Both the position numbers and the translations under genes were made by a program. From Thiopseudomonas denitrificans (GTDB taxonomy: Bacteria > Pseudomonadota > Gammaproteobacteria > Pseudomonadales > Pseudomonadaceae): a stretch of DNA of 64,000 bases. The stretch spans positions 166,143 through 230,142 of the forward strand of contig NZ_LNJZ01000005.1 in assembly GCF_002866065.1 (NCBI RefSeq). The letters are read 5' to 3'. This document shows positions 49,025 to 56,947 of this stretch, one piece after another. The notes beneath the pieces are model-generated. The model had not been told where the DNA came from and did no database searches. It saw only the letters and a list, made by a program, of their open reading frames with translations. How positions within the stretch are numbered: position 1 is the stretch's first letter; every line of letters starts with the position of its first letter.

Positions 49025-50167
49025 ATGCACAGCAAACTGGCCGATGTCGGCCTCACTATTTTTAGCCAGATGACCCAGCTGGCCCGGCAGCACGGAGCGC
49101 TCAACCTGTCCCAGGGCTTCCCGGACTTTCCCGCTCCGCTGGCGCTGAAGGAAGCGCTGACGAAGCACGTCATGGCCGATGCCAACCAGTACGCTCCCAT
49201 GACCGGACTGCCGGCGCTGCGTGAGCAGGTGGCCGCCCTGATCGATCGCTGTTATGGCGCGAGTGTATGTCCCGAGAACGAGATCACCATCACCCCGGGT
49301 GCCACCGAGGCGATTTTCTGTGCCATCCAGGCGCTGGTACATCCGGGCGATGAGGTGATCGTTCTTGACCCCTGCTATGACAGCTATGAACCTTCGGTAC
49401 GTCTGGCTGGTGGCATCACCCGCCATGTGCCGCTGGACGAAGGGTTCGCGCCGGACTGGGAGGCATTCGCCGCCGCCATCAGCGACCGCACCCGGCTGGT
49501 CATCATCAACAGTCCGCACAATCCCAGCGGCGCGGTGTTCACCAAAGCCGATCTGGATCAGCTGGCTGCCCTGACCGAATCCCGCGGCATCCATGTGCTC
49601 AGCGACGAAGTCTACGAGCACCTGGTGTATGACGGCTTGCAGCACCACAGCGTGCTGGCGCATCCGCAGCTTTATGGCCGTGCCGTTGTCGTCAGCTCTT
49701 TCGGCAAGAGTTTCCATGTCACCGGCTGGAAAACCGGCTATCTGGTGGCGCCGCCGGCGCTCAGTGCGGAAATCCGCAAGGTACACCAGTACGTCAGCTT
49801 CTGTGCACCTACTCCGTTGCAATGGGCACTGGTCGATTTCATGCAACAGCATCCCGAACATGTGGAGGAGCTGGCCGCTTTCTACCAGGCCAAGCGTGAC
49901 CGCTTGTGCGCCGTGCTGGCCGACTCGCGTTTCAGTTTTGCCCCTGCCGCCGGCACCTATTTTCAGCTGGTGGACTACAGTGCCATCCGTGATGATCTGG
50001 ATGATGTCGCCATGGCACGCTGGCTGACCGAGGAAAAGGGCATTGCCACCATTCCGCTGTCCGTTTTTTATCAGAACCCGCCAGAAGGGCAGCGCTGGTT
50101 GCGCCTGTGTTTTGCCAAGACCGCCGAGACCCTGGACCGGGCAGGAGAGTTGTTATGCAAGATTTGA
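49025..50167 (+). CDS. Methionine/aromatic aminotransferase, YbdL/MtnE-like
   Basis: A 380-residue PLP aminotransferase of class I/II, closest in style to E. coli YbdL, a methionine-preferring transaminase. Visible motifs are LNLSQGFPDFPAP, ITPGATEAIFCAIQALV, NSPHNPSGAVF, LSDEVYEHLVY and the PLP lysine in SSFGKSFHVTGWKTGY. The ATG at 49025 follows AAGGAG. Its end overlaps the next gene, an omega-amidase-like protein, by 13 bases; together they suit the transamination of glutamine with 2-oxo-4-methylthiobutyrate in methionine salvage, followed by hydrolysis of the ketoglutaramate formed. Confidence 0.9.
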   Translation: MHSKLADVGLTIFSQMTQLARQHGALNLSQGFPDFPAPLALKEALTKHVMADANQYAPMTGLPALREQVAALIDRCYGASVCPENEITITPGATEAIFCAIQALVHPGDEVIVLDPCYDSYEPSVRLAGGITRHVPLDEGFAPDWEAFAAAISDRTRLVIINSPHNPSGAVFTKADLDQLAALTESRGIHVLSDEVYEHLVYDGLQHHSVLAHPQLYGRAVVVSSFGKSFHVTGWKTGYLVAPPALSAEIRKVHQYVSFCAPTPLQWALVDFMQQHPEHVEELAAFYQAKRDRLCAVLADSRFSFAPAAGTYFQLVDYSAIRDDLDDVAMARWLTEEKGIATIPLSVFYQNPPEGQRWLRLCFAKTAETLDRAGELLCKI

Positions 50168-50961
50168 CCCCACGTGAAGACCTGAATGTGGCACTGGTGC
50201 AGGCACCGGTGATCCGCTTCGATACCGAAACCAACTTGAGTAATTTCGACCGCCTGTTGCAGCAGGTACAGGGAGCCGACCTGGTGCTGCTGCCGGAGAT
50301 GTTCAATACCGGTTTCAGCATGGATTCGGCCGAGCAGGCCGAGGCCGTCGATGGCCCCAGCACCCGCTGGCTGCAAGAGCAGGCGGCCCGGCTTGATGCA
50401 GTGGTGTGTGGCACGCTGACCATCAAGGCCGGCGAGGGCGACTACCGCAACCGGCTGGTCTGGGCCCGGCCCGATGGCAGTCTTGAGTACTATGACAAGC
50501 GCCACCTGTTCCGTATGGCCGGTGAGCACACCCGTTTCACTCCCGGTGACCGGCGGTTGATGGTCGAGCTGAAAGGCTGGCGCATCCGTCCGCTGGTCTG
50601 CTACGACCTGCGCTTTCCGGTATGGAGCCGTGATGCGCAAACCACCGACTTGCTGTTTTATCTGGCCAGCTGGCCACAGGTGCGTCGTGACGCCTGGAAC
50701 CGTCTGCTGCCGGCCCGCGCCATCGAGAACCTGTGCTATGTGGCTGGCGTTAACCGCATTGGTGAAGACCACAATGGCCACGCCCACAGTGGCGACTCCC
50801 AGGTGCTCGACTTCATTGGCGATAGCCTGCTGCATGTGCGTGACCAGGAAGGTGTCTATCAGGTGCGGCTCAGCGCGGCGAAGCTGGACCGCTTCAAGCA
50901 GCGTTTCCCGGCCTGGATGGATGCCGACGACTACAGCCTGCCGGATGCTGTTGAGAACTGA
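50155..50961 (+). CDS. Nitrilase-superfamily amidase, omega-amidase/YafV-like
   Basis: A 268-residue carbon-nitrogen hydrolase with the Glu-Lys-Cys triad: LLPEMFNTGF, YDKRHLF and VCYDLRFPVW. It resembles YafV and Nit2, which hydrolyse alpha-ketoglutaramate or related amides made by glutamine transaminases. The ATG at 50155, within the end of the aminotransferase gene, follows CAGGAGAG, so translation is coupled. dinB starts three bases after its stop. Confidence 0.9.
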   Translation: MQDLTPREDLNVALVQAPVIRFDTETNLSNFDRLLQQVQGADLVLLPEMFNTGFSMDSAEQAEAVDGPSTRWLQEQAARLDAVVCGTLTIKAGEGDYRNRLVWARPDGSLEYYDKRHLFRMAGEHTRFTPGDRRLMVELKGWRIRPLVCYDLRFPVWSRDAQTTDLLFYLASWPQVRRDAWNRLLPARAIENLCYVAGVNRIGEDHNGHAHSGDSQVLDFIGDSLLHVRDQEGVYQVRLSAAKLDRFKQRFPAWMDADDYSLPDAVEN

Positions 50962-50963
50962 CC

Positions 50964-52034
50964 GTGGCAACACGCAAGATCATCCATATTGACGCCGACT
51001 GCTTCTATGCGGCGGTGGAGATGCGCGAGGATCCTGCGCTGTACGGCAAGCCGGTGGCCGTGGGCGGCAATCCGCGTCAGCGTGGCGTGGTCGCCACCTG
51101 CAATTACGAGGCGCGTAGCTGGGGCGTGCATTCGGCGATGTCGATGGCGCAGGCGCTGAAAATCTGCCCTGACCTGATCGTGATTCCGGTACGCATGGAA
51201 CTGTACCGGCAGGTTTCGCAACAAATCCACCAGATCCTGCAGGACTACACCGAGCTGATCGAGCCCCTGTCGCTAGACGAAGCCTTTCTGGATGTCACCG
51301 ACAGCGACAACTGCAAGGGCAGCGCCACCCTGATGGCGCAGGAGATCCGCAGCCGGGTCTGGCAGGACCTGCGGCTGGTGGTGTCAGCCGGTGTCGCGCC
51401 GAACAAATTTCTGGCCAAGATCGCCTCCGACTGGCGCAAACCCAACGGGTTGTTCACCATCACGCCGGACGAAGTGGATGACTTCGTGTTGCAACTGCCG
51501 GTGAACAAGCTGCATGGCGTCGGCAAGGTCACGGCGCAGAAACTGGAGCGGCTGGGCATCGACAGCTGCGCCCGGCTGCGCGAGTTTGACCGGCTGGAGC
51601 TGGTGCGCCAGTTCGGCAAGTTTGGCGAGCGTCTGTGGCAGCTGGCGCACGGCATCGACGAGCGGCCGGTGGAGGCCAACAGCAGACGCCAGAGCGTCAG
51701 TGTGGAAGAGACCTACAGCGAGGACCTGCCGGACCTGAAGGCATGCCTGGACAAGCTGCCCGAACTGATGACCAGCCTGCAGCGGCGCATGGGGCGGCTG
51801 GACGAACATTACCGGATCGACCGGCCGCACGTGAAAATCAAGTTTCATGACTTCACCCAGACCACCCTGGAACAGGCCGGGGCACTGGTCAGTCAGGAGC
51901 GCTTTGCCATGATGCTGGCGGCGGCCCACGCCCGCGGCAACAAGCCGGTACGCCTGCTCGGCATCGGTGTGCGACTGGAAGACCTGAAAGGCCGGGCACA
52001 GCAGCTGGAGCTGCCATTGCCGGCTGATAACTAA
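50964..52034 (+). CDS. dinB: DNA polymerase IV
   Basis: DinB is a Y-family translesion polymerase. The 356-residue protein begins with GTG and has the catalytic motifs IHIDADCFYAAVE and LSLDEAFLDVT, the helix-hairpin-helix LHGVGKVTAQKLERLGI, the little-finger domain, and a C-terminal beta-clamp-binding motif QLELPL. In many bacteria it is an SOS gene with a LexA box; here it is the third gene of an apparent transaminase-amidase-dinB unit and I see no LexA box before it or before the aminotransferase. Its stop codon lies inside the start of palindromic repeat copy 3. Confidence 0.96.
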   Translation: MATRKIIHIDADCFYAAVEMREDPALYGKPVAVGGNPRQRGVVATCNYEARSWGVHSAMSMAQALKICPDLIVIPVRMELYRQVSQQIHQILQDYTELIEPLSLDEAFLDVTDSDNCKGSATLMAQEIRSRVWQDLRLVVSAGVAPNKFLAKIASDWRKPNGLFTITPDEVDDFVLQLPVNKLHGVGKVTAQKLERLGIDSCARLREFDRLELVRQFGKFGERLWQLAHGIDERPVEANSRRQSVSVEETYSEDLPDLKACLDKLPELMTSLQRRMGRLDEHYRIDRPHVKIKFHDFTQTTLEQAGALVSQERFAMMLAAAHARGNKPVRLLGIGVRLEDLKGRAQQLELPLPADN

Positions 52035-52123
52035 AGGGGGCCAAACAAAGAGGTCAGGTGCATTTATTGCCAGCAATAAATGTACCTGACCTCTTTGTTT
52101 CATAAGTGTACCTGACCCCTTTA
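52032..52123. repeat. Palindromic repeat copy 3, nested with a partial second copy, after dinB
   Basis: The inner element has 27-bp arms starting AAACAAAGAGGTCAGGTGCA (52043-52069) and their complement (52074-52100), with one G-T pair and centre CCAG. Around it are TAAAGGGG (52032-52039) on the left and a right half-copy GTGTACCTGACCCCTTTA (52106-52123) on the right, so the outer ends also pair. It overlaps the dinB stop codon and separates dinB from the converging TSUP gene. Confidence 0.88.
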
Positions 52124-52132
52124 ATTTGGCTT

Positions 52133-52879
52133 TTACCCTAGCAGTTTCTGAGCGGCTACGCTCAGGCTGACTACCAGCAGCATCAGGGCAAAAATGCGCT
52201 GCAGCATGATGCCGCCCAGGCGAACGGCCAGTTTATTGCCTAGCAGTACGCCGGCGGCACCGCCGGCAAACAGGCCGCTGAGCAGGTCGGCGGGTGGATT
52301 GGCCGAGCCCAGATAGATGAAGAAGCCCGAGCCCGATACCAGTGCTATCACCGCCATCGAGGTGGCTGCCGCAGCCAGCATGCCTAAAGGACTGAACCAG
52401 AGCAGGGCGGGCACGATCAGAAAGCCGCCGCCTACGCCAAGCAGCCCCGACAGCACTCCGACCAGCAAGCCGGTAATGGCCAAAATGACTGGGCGCAGTA
52501 ACTGGCCGGTTTTTTCCGGCAGTTGGGCCTGACGCCACATGCGCTGTGCCGACCAGAGCACCAGCAGGCAGAAAGCCCAGACCAGCAGGGTTTCCGGTAC
52601 AAAATGTCCCAACTTTTGGCCCAGCCAGCTGCCGGGCACGCCGCAGAGGGCGAGAATGAGCACGATGCGTGGCTGGATATCGCCGCTGCGCCAGCGTCCC
52701 AGCGCCCCGATCAGCGCCGACAGGCCAACGGCACCCAGACTGACGCCGATGGCATCGCGCATCGGCAGATGCAGGCTGAGCAGCAGCGGCAATGCCACCA
52801 GCGAGCCGCCGGCGCCGGTCAGTCCCAGCAGGCTGCCGAGTATCAGGCCGATGCCCAGTGTTTCCAGTGGAAATGCCAT
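52133..52879 (-). CDS. TSUP-family membrane transporter (TauE/SafE type)
   Basis: A 248-residue membrane protein with about eight helices and the two family repeats LILGSLLGLTGAGGSLVALPLLL and LLVGVLSGLLGVGGGFLIVPALL. Members export or import sulfite, sulfoacetate, taurine-derived or other organosulfur anions; the substrate here is unknown. The ATG at 52879 gives the usual N-terminus; upstream open sequence is not membrane-like. It converges with dinB and diverges from the next gene. Confidence 0.88.
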   Translation of the reverse strand: MAFPLETLGIGLILGSLLGLTGAGGSLVALPLLLSLHLPMRDAIGVSLGAVGLSALIGALGRWRSGDIQPRIVLILALCGVPGSWLGQKLGHFVPETLLVWAFCLLVLWSAQRMWRQAQLPEKTGQLLRPVILAITGLLVGVLSGLLGVGGGFLIVPALLWFSPLGMLAAAATSMAVIALVSGSGFFIYLGSANPPADLLSGLFAGGAAGVLLGNKLAVRLGGIMLQRIFALMLLVVSLSVAAQKLLG

Positions 52880-53067
52880 GTTGCCTGCCAGTTGCTGATG
52901 AGGGGCCGGTGAGGGGTTCCGGTGTGCCCAATGATACCTGCGGTTATGGCAGCTTGCAGTATGAAATCGGCGGCGGCTCGAGTATCCTGCCTTGTCCCGT
53001 TGCCGGATATCGTTCTTCACGAAGCCGGACACGCGGGGCAAAATTTTTATCCGGAGATTCAACCCAA

Positions 53068-53298
53068 ATGCAACAAGACGAGTCCGCAGACAAGATTTCA
53101 CCGCGCGCAAAGGTCATGGGCATATCAGTGGTGTCGCTACTGTTGTGTACGGCGGTGTCGATCATCGCCATCATCAATGACCGCATGACCATAGCCGGCG
53201 TGTTTGCCGTGCTGGCGGTCGGCTCGCACCTGAATTTCTGGCGGCTGCTGAACAAGAGCCATCGTGAGAGCGAGGCTGCAGCCGGCACGGACGACTGA
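53068..53298 (+). CDS. Small hypothetical membrane protein
   Basis: A 76-residue protein (MQQDESADKISPRAKVMGISVV) with two likely membrane helices (about 15-37 and 42-58) and charged ends. GGAG lies 11 bases before the ATG. It ends 5 bases before the AEC permease gene, so the two are probably cotranscribed. No family is recognised. Confidence 0.68.
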   Translation: MQQDESADKISPRAKVMGISVVSLLLCTAVSIIAIINDRMTIAGVFAVLAVGSHLNFWRLLNKSHRESEAAAGTDD

Positions 53299-53303
53299 AT
53301 CCG

Positions 53304-54185
53304 GTGCTGCTTACCCTGCTGAATATCATCATCCCGGTATTCGCCGTGACCGGGCTGGGTTACCTGTTTGCGCGCAAACGCAGCAAGGCGCCGGAAATGG
53401 ATTTCATCAACTCGGTCAACGTACACCTGTTCTGTCCGATGCTGATCTTTTCCGCCCTGCTGGCCAATCCGGTTGATCTGGCCAGTGACTGGGCGCTGGT
53501 GGTGGCCGGAGTGGCCATCATCCTGCTGCCGGGTCTGCTGCTCTGGTTTGTGCGGCCGGCGGCAGTCAATTCCTCGGCTTTCCTGATGACCGGCATGTTC
53601 CGCAACACCGGCAACATGGGCATTCCGCTGTTGATGCTGGCCTATGGCAAGGAAGCGCTGGGCGACATCATAGTGCTGTTCGTGATTTCCAATACGCTGC
53701 ACTTTTCGGTCGGCATCTGGCTGATCTCGCGCAGTCGCGGCGCCTGGGGCTGGCTGCGCAATCCCAATGTCTGGGCCGCGGTACTGGGCATCACGCTGGC
53801 CCCGGTGCGCGAGCAGATCCCGCTGTTCATCCAGACCACGGTCGACATGCTGGGGCAGGTCAGTATTCCATTGATGCTATTCAGCCTGGGTGTGCGCATG
53901 GCTTCCGGACGCATCAGTCAGCTGGGCCTGGCCCTGCGCATCAACCTGCTGTATCTGGTGGCGGGGCTGCTCAGCGTGACGCTGATCCTGCTGGTGCTGC
54001 CGCTGAGCCCGCTTTGGGTGAAGATGCTGGTGGTGACGGCTGCGCTGCCGCCGGCGGTGCTCAACTATCTGCTCAGCGAGCAGTACCAGGCTGACACGGA
54101 TACCGTAGCCAGTGTGGTGCTGCTGGGCAACCTGCTCGCCGTAGTGGTGATGCCGCTGGTGATCGCGCTGACGCTGACCTGGTAA
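53304..54185 (+). CDS. AEC-family permease (auxin efflux carrier type)
   Basis: A 293-residue membrane protein with about ten helices. It resembles bacterial AEC transporters such as malonate or other organic-acid carriers: FCPMLIFSALLANPVDL, MFRNTGNMGIPLLMLAYG, QVSIPLMLFSLGVRMA and AALPPAVLNYLLSEQYQADTDTVASVVLLG. It starts with GTG at 53304. Substrate unknown. A palindromic repeat begins ten bases after its stop. Confidence 0.88.
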   Translation: MLLTLLNIIIPVFAVTGLGYLFARKRSKAPEMDFINSVNVHLFCPMLIFSALLANPVDLASDWALVVAGVAIILLPGLLLWFVRPAAVNSSAFLMTGMFRNTGNMGIPLLMLAYGKEALGDIIVLFVISNTLHFSVGIWLISRSRGAWGWLRNPNVWAAVLGITLAPVREQIPLFIQTTVDMLGQVSIPLMLFSLGVRMASGRISQLGLALRINLLYLVAGLLSVTLILLVLPLSPLWVKMLVVTAALPPAVLNYLLSEQYQADTDTVASVVLLGNLLAVVVMPLVIALTLTW

Positions 54186-54194
54186 ATATCCAAT

Positions 54195-54248
54195 ATAAAG
54201 GGGTCAGGTACATTTAACCCACGGGTTAAATGTACCTGACCCCTTTAT
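54195..54248. repeat. Palindromic repeat copy 4, after the AEC permease gene
   Basis: Perfect 26-bp arms (beginning ATAAAGGGGTCAGGTACATT, ending in AACCC and its complement) around a two-base centre AC. Confidence 0.92.
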
Positions 54249-54360
54249 TGAACAGTGCAGGATCAAGTTGTCCGACAGCAGGTTTTGCAGCAGCCGGACG
54301 CCTGTGTTTAACTACGCCGCTTCCCGGATGTGACCGCATCCGCCAATACGGAACATTTTT

Positions 54361-55569
54361 GTGAAAAACAGTGCAATAGGCAGCACCTTCATTGTTGCCG
54401 GTACCGCGCTTGGCGCGGGTATGCTGGCGATGCCGGTGGCCACTGCCGGCATTGGTTTCTGGACCGCACTGGCGATGCTGTTCGGCCTCTGGCTGGTGAT
54501 GAGCTATACCGCGCTGCTGTTGGTCGAGGTGTACCAGCACAACGATGCCAACACGGGGCTGGGCTCGCTTTCGCACCAGTATCTGGGCCGTACCGGCCAG
54601 TGGCTGGCACGATTGGCCATGCCGTTTCTGATGTATTCGCTGGTCGCCGCCTATCTGGTTGGTGGTGGTGACATCATTACCATTTCGGTCAGCAAGCTGC
54701 TTGGCTTCGAGCTGGCCGGCTGGCTTGGCATTCTCGCTTTTGCCGTGGTTGGCGGCGGTGTGGTGGTTCTTGGCACCGGCTCGGTGGACCGGGTCAACCG
54801 GGTGCTGTTCGCCATCAAGGTGGTGTTTCTCGCGCTGATGCTGGTGATGCTGCTGCCCCATGTCGAGCAGGTCAACCTGCTGGCCATGCCGGTGCGTCAG
54901 GCGCTGATCCTGTCGGCCATTCCGGTGGTGTTCACCTCGTTCGGTTTTCATGGCAGCGTGCCCAGCATCGTTAGCTACATGCAGGGTGATACCCGCAAGC
55001 TGCGGCTGATCTTCATTGCCGGCAGCGCCATCCCGCTGGTGGTCTATGTGCTCTGGCAGCTGGCGACTTTGGGCAGCATTGCCACAGATACCTTCCTGGG
55101 TGTGCTGGCCCAGCGCTCGGGCATCAACGGTTTGCTTGGTGCCATTCAGGCAGTGGCGCAAAGCGGTAAAGTCGAGATGGCGGTGCGCCTGTTTGCCGGA
55201 CTGGCGCTGGCGACCTCTTTTTTGGGTGTGGCGCTTGGGCTGTTCGATTTTCTGGCCGACACCTTCCGCCGCCAGAATACGGTACGCGGCCGCTTGCAAA
55301 CCGGACTGCTGACCTTCTTGCCGCCACTGTTTTTTGCCCTGTTCTACCCGAACGGCTTCATCTTTGCGCTGGGCTTTGCCGCCATTGCGCTGTCGGTTTT
55401 GTCGCTGATTCTGCCACCACTGCTGGTGCGTCGTTCACGGCGCATGGATGCTGATGGCTACCGGGTGGCCGGTGGTGCTCCGGCATTGTGGGGCGTGTTC
55501 GTGCTGGGTGTGGCGATCATCCTGATCCAGCTGTTGATCGTGGCCGGCTGGTTGCCGGACGTGGGGTAG
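54361..55569 (+). CDS. Aromatic amino acid permease (TyrP/Mtr type)
   Basis: A 402-residue member of the hydroxy/aromatic amino acid permease family with about eleven membrane helices. The N-terminus [28 protein letters not shown] and the central [21 protein letters not shown] are diagnostic. It should import tyrosine or tryptophan with protons. It starts with GTG at 54361, 110 bases after repeat copy 4, and ends before a bidirectional terminator. Confidence 0.92.
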   Translation: MKNSAIGSTFIVAGTALGAGMLAMPVATAGIGFWTALAMLFGLWLVMSYTALLLVEVYQHNDANTGLGSLSHQYLGRTGQWLARLAMPFLMYSLVAAYLVGGGDIITISVSKLLGFELAGWLGILAFAVVGGGVVVLGTGSVDRVNRVLFAIKVVFLALMLVMLLPHVEQVNLLAMPVRQALILSAIPVVFTSFGFHGSVPSIVSYMQGDTRKLRLIFIAGSAIPLVVYVLWQLATLGSIATDTFLGVLAQRSGINGLLGAIQAVAQSGKVEMAVRLFAGLALATSFLGVALGLFDFLADTFRRQNTVRGRLQTGLLTFLPPLFFALFYPNGFIFALGFAAIALSVLSLILPPLLVRRSRRMDADGYRVAGGAPALWGVFVLGVAIILIQLLIVAGWLPDVG

Positions 55570-55587
55570 GAAATAAATCTGCAAATG

Positions 55588-55618
55588 AAAACGGCCACCC
55601 GGGAGGTGGCCGTTTTTG
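55588..55618. terminator. Bidirectional terminator between the permease and the copper operon
   Basis: AAAACGGCCAC and GTGGCCGTTTTT pair around CCGGGAG, with flanking A and T runs; both genes converge on it. Confidence 0.88.
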
Positions 55619-55633
55619 TTGCTGTGCGAAGAT

Positions 55634-56080
55634 TTATAGACGCTGGTACAAACCGATGACATTGCCGTCCTTGTCCAGACTCAGCACTTCCAGGCTGCCG
55701 GGCTTTTCCGGGCCCATGCCGGGCGAGTTCAGCGGCATGCCGGGCAGGGCAATACCGCGAATGTCCGGCCGTTCCTTGAGCATCTTGTTGATGGCGGCGA
55801 CCGGTACGTGACCTTCCACCACATAGCCGTCAATCTCTACCGTATGGCAGCTGGCCGCCTTGTGGGTACCCAGCTTGCGTTTGACCGGAGACATGTCCTG
55901 GTGGTCGATGCGGGTGGTCTTGAAGCCGTTCTCGTCCAGATAGTCGGCATAGGCGGTGCAGCAACCGCACCAGGGGTCCTTGTGCAGGGTGACTTCCAGC
56001 GGCTCGCTGGCAATGGCCTGGTTGGCAAAAGCTAAGGTCATGGCACTGCCCAGCAGTGCGGCGGAAAAAATGTTACGCAT
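55634..56080 (-). CDS. DUF411 metal-binding periplasmic protein
   Basis: A 148-residue precursor with a signal peptide (SAALLGSAMTLAFANQAIAS) and the DUF411 fold: KDPWCGCCTAYADYLDENGF with the CGCC metal or thiol motif, then GTHKAASCHTVEIDGYVVEGHVP and DIRGIALPGMPLNSPGM. These proteins accompany copper and silver resistance genes and probably bind Cu(I). A GAGGA site precedes the ATG at 56080. It is the last gene of copA-cueR-(Cys-rich)-DUF411. Confidence 0.9.
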   Translation of the reverse strand: MRNIFSAALLGSAMTLAFANQAIASEPLEVTLHKDPWCGCCTAYADYLDENGFKTTRIDHQDMSPVKRKLGTHKAASCHTVEIDGYVVEGHVPVAAINKMLKERPDIRGIALPGMPLNSPGMGPEKPGSLEVLSLDKDGNVIGLYQRL

Positions 56081-56135
56081 GTTGTAGTCCTCAAAAATCA
56101 GCTGCAGGCGGCATTGGCCAGCCTGTTCAAAATGG

Positions 56136-56471
56136 TTATGCGGCGAGGACGGAACGGGGCGGTGGCTTGAGTGGCGCATAGACCGGCCCCGAGGGTTGAT
56201 GCTGCAGCTCGGGGAACAGGTTGTAGCCGGTACTGATGGCCAGAGTCAGGTTGCTCTGGTGGATGCTGGCGCAGCTGCTGCAGCCCTGGTGCACCTGGAT
56301 GCAGCAGTCGACCGCAAGCTCTTCAGCCGGTGCCGGACAGTCCAGGCAGTGGCTGGCTACCGTGATGCTGTCATGGACTGGCGCAGTATCAGCTGGCAAC
56401 AGGCCGGCATTGGCGACCAGGCCGGTCACCAGCAGCAGTTGCAGCAGCATCACGCGCAGGATGTATCCCAT
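56136..56471 (-). CDS. Cys-rich secreted protein of the copper operon
   Basis: A 111-residue protein with a signal peptide (MGYILRVMLLQLLLVTGLVANAG) and a Cys/His-rich centre, SHCLDCPAPAEELAVDCC followed by VHQGCSSCASIHQS, six Cys in about 25 residues. It ends in a Pro-rich tail (APLKPPPRSVLAA). The start overlaps no other gene but lies three bases after the cueR stop. The setting suggests periplasmic copper binding; I cannot place it firmly in a named family, though small DUF2946-like proteins near copper genes look similar. Confidence 0.8.
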   Translation of the reverse strand: MGYILRVMLLQLLLVTGLVANAGLLPADTAPVHDSITVASHCLDCPAPAEELAVDCCIQVHQGCSSCASIHQSNLTLAISTGYNLFPELQHQPSGPVYAPLKPPPRSVLAA

Positions 56472-56474
56472 GTA

Positions 56475-56879
56475 TCAGCTATCCGTTGAGGGTTTCAGGT
56501 GGTCGATGATGGCACATTCGGGGCGCTCATCACCATGACAGTGGTCAACCCAGTCGTGCAATTCATTGCGCATGGTCTGCATCTGGCGGATGCTTTCGTC
56601 CAGCTCGGCAATGTACTGTTCGACCAGTGCTTTGACATCGGCGCTGTGGCGTTGTTCATTTTGCCACAGCCCCAGCAGCTGTCCGATGCGCTCCAGTGAA
56701 AAGCCCATGTCACGGGCACGGCGGATGAACTGCAGACGCTGGATGTCGGTATCGCTGTAATGGCGGTAGCCCGATTCGCTGCGCCGGGCCGGCGGCAGCA
56801 AACCGGTTTCCTCGTAATAGCGGATCATCTTGCGGCTGATGCCTGAGGCTTCGGCGGCCTGGCCGATGGTATGGCTCAT
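56475..56879 (-). CDS. cueR: Copper-responsive MerR-family regulator CueR
   Basis: CueR senses Cu(I) and activates copper efflux genes by untwisting promoters with long spacers. The 134-residue protein has the MerR helix-turn-helix (MSHTIGQAAEASGISRKMIRYYEETGLLPPARR), a dimerisation helix and the metal loop HCHGDERPECAII, where two Cys with seven residues between them match Cys112 and Cys120 of E. coli CueR. It lies just downstream of copA on the same strand, with repeat copy 5 between. Confidence 0.94.
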   Translation of the reverse strand: MSHTIGQAAEASGISRKMIRYYEETGLLPPARRSESGYRHYSDTDIQRLQFIRRARDMGFSLERIGQLLGLWQNEQRHSADVKALVEQYIAELDESIRQMQTMRNELHDWVDHCHGDERPECAIIDHLKPSTDS

Positions 56880-56899
56880 GAGGGTTTCCCGTTTTGTAC

Positions 56900-56935
56900 A
56901 AAGGGTCAGATACAGTCAAATGTACCTGACCCCTT
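56900..56935. repeat. Palindromic repeat copy 5, degenerate, between copA and cueR
   Basis: AAAGGGTCAGATACA and TGTACCTGACCCCTT flank GTCAAA. The right arm is intact, and the left arm has lost one G and changed another base, so pairing is imperfect. Confidence 0.75.
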
Positions 56936-56947
56936 CGCATGGCGCAC

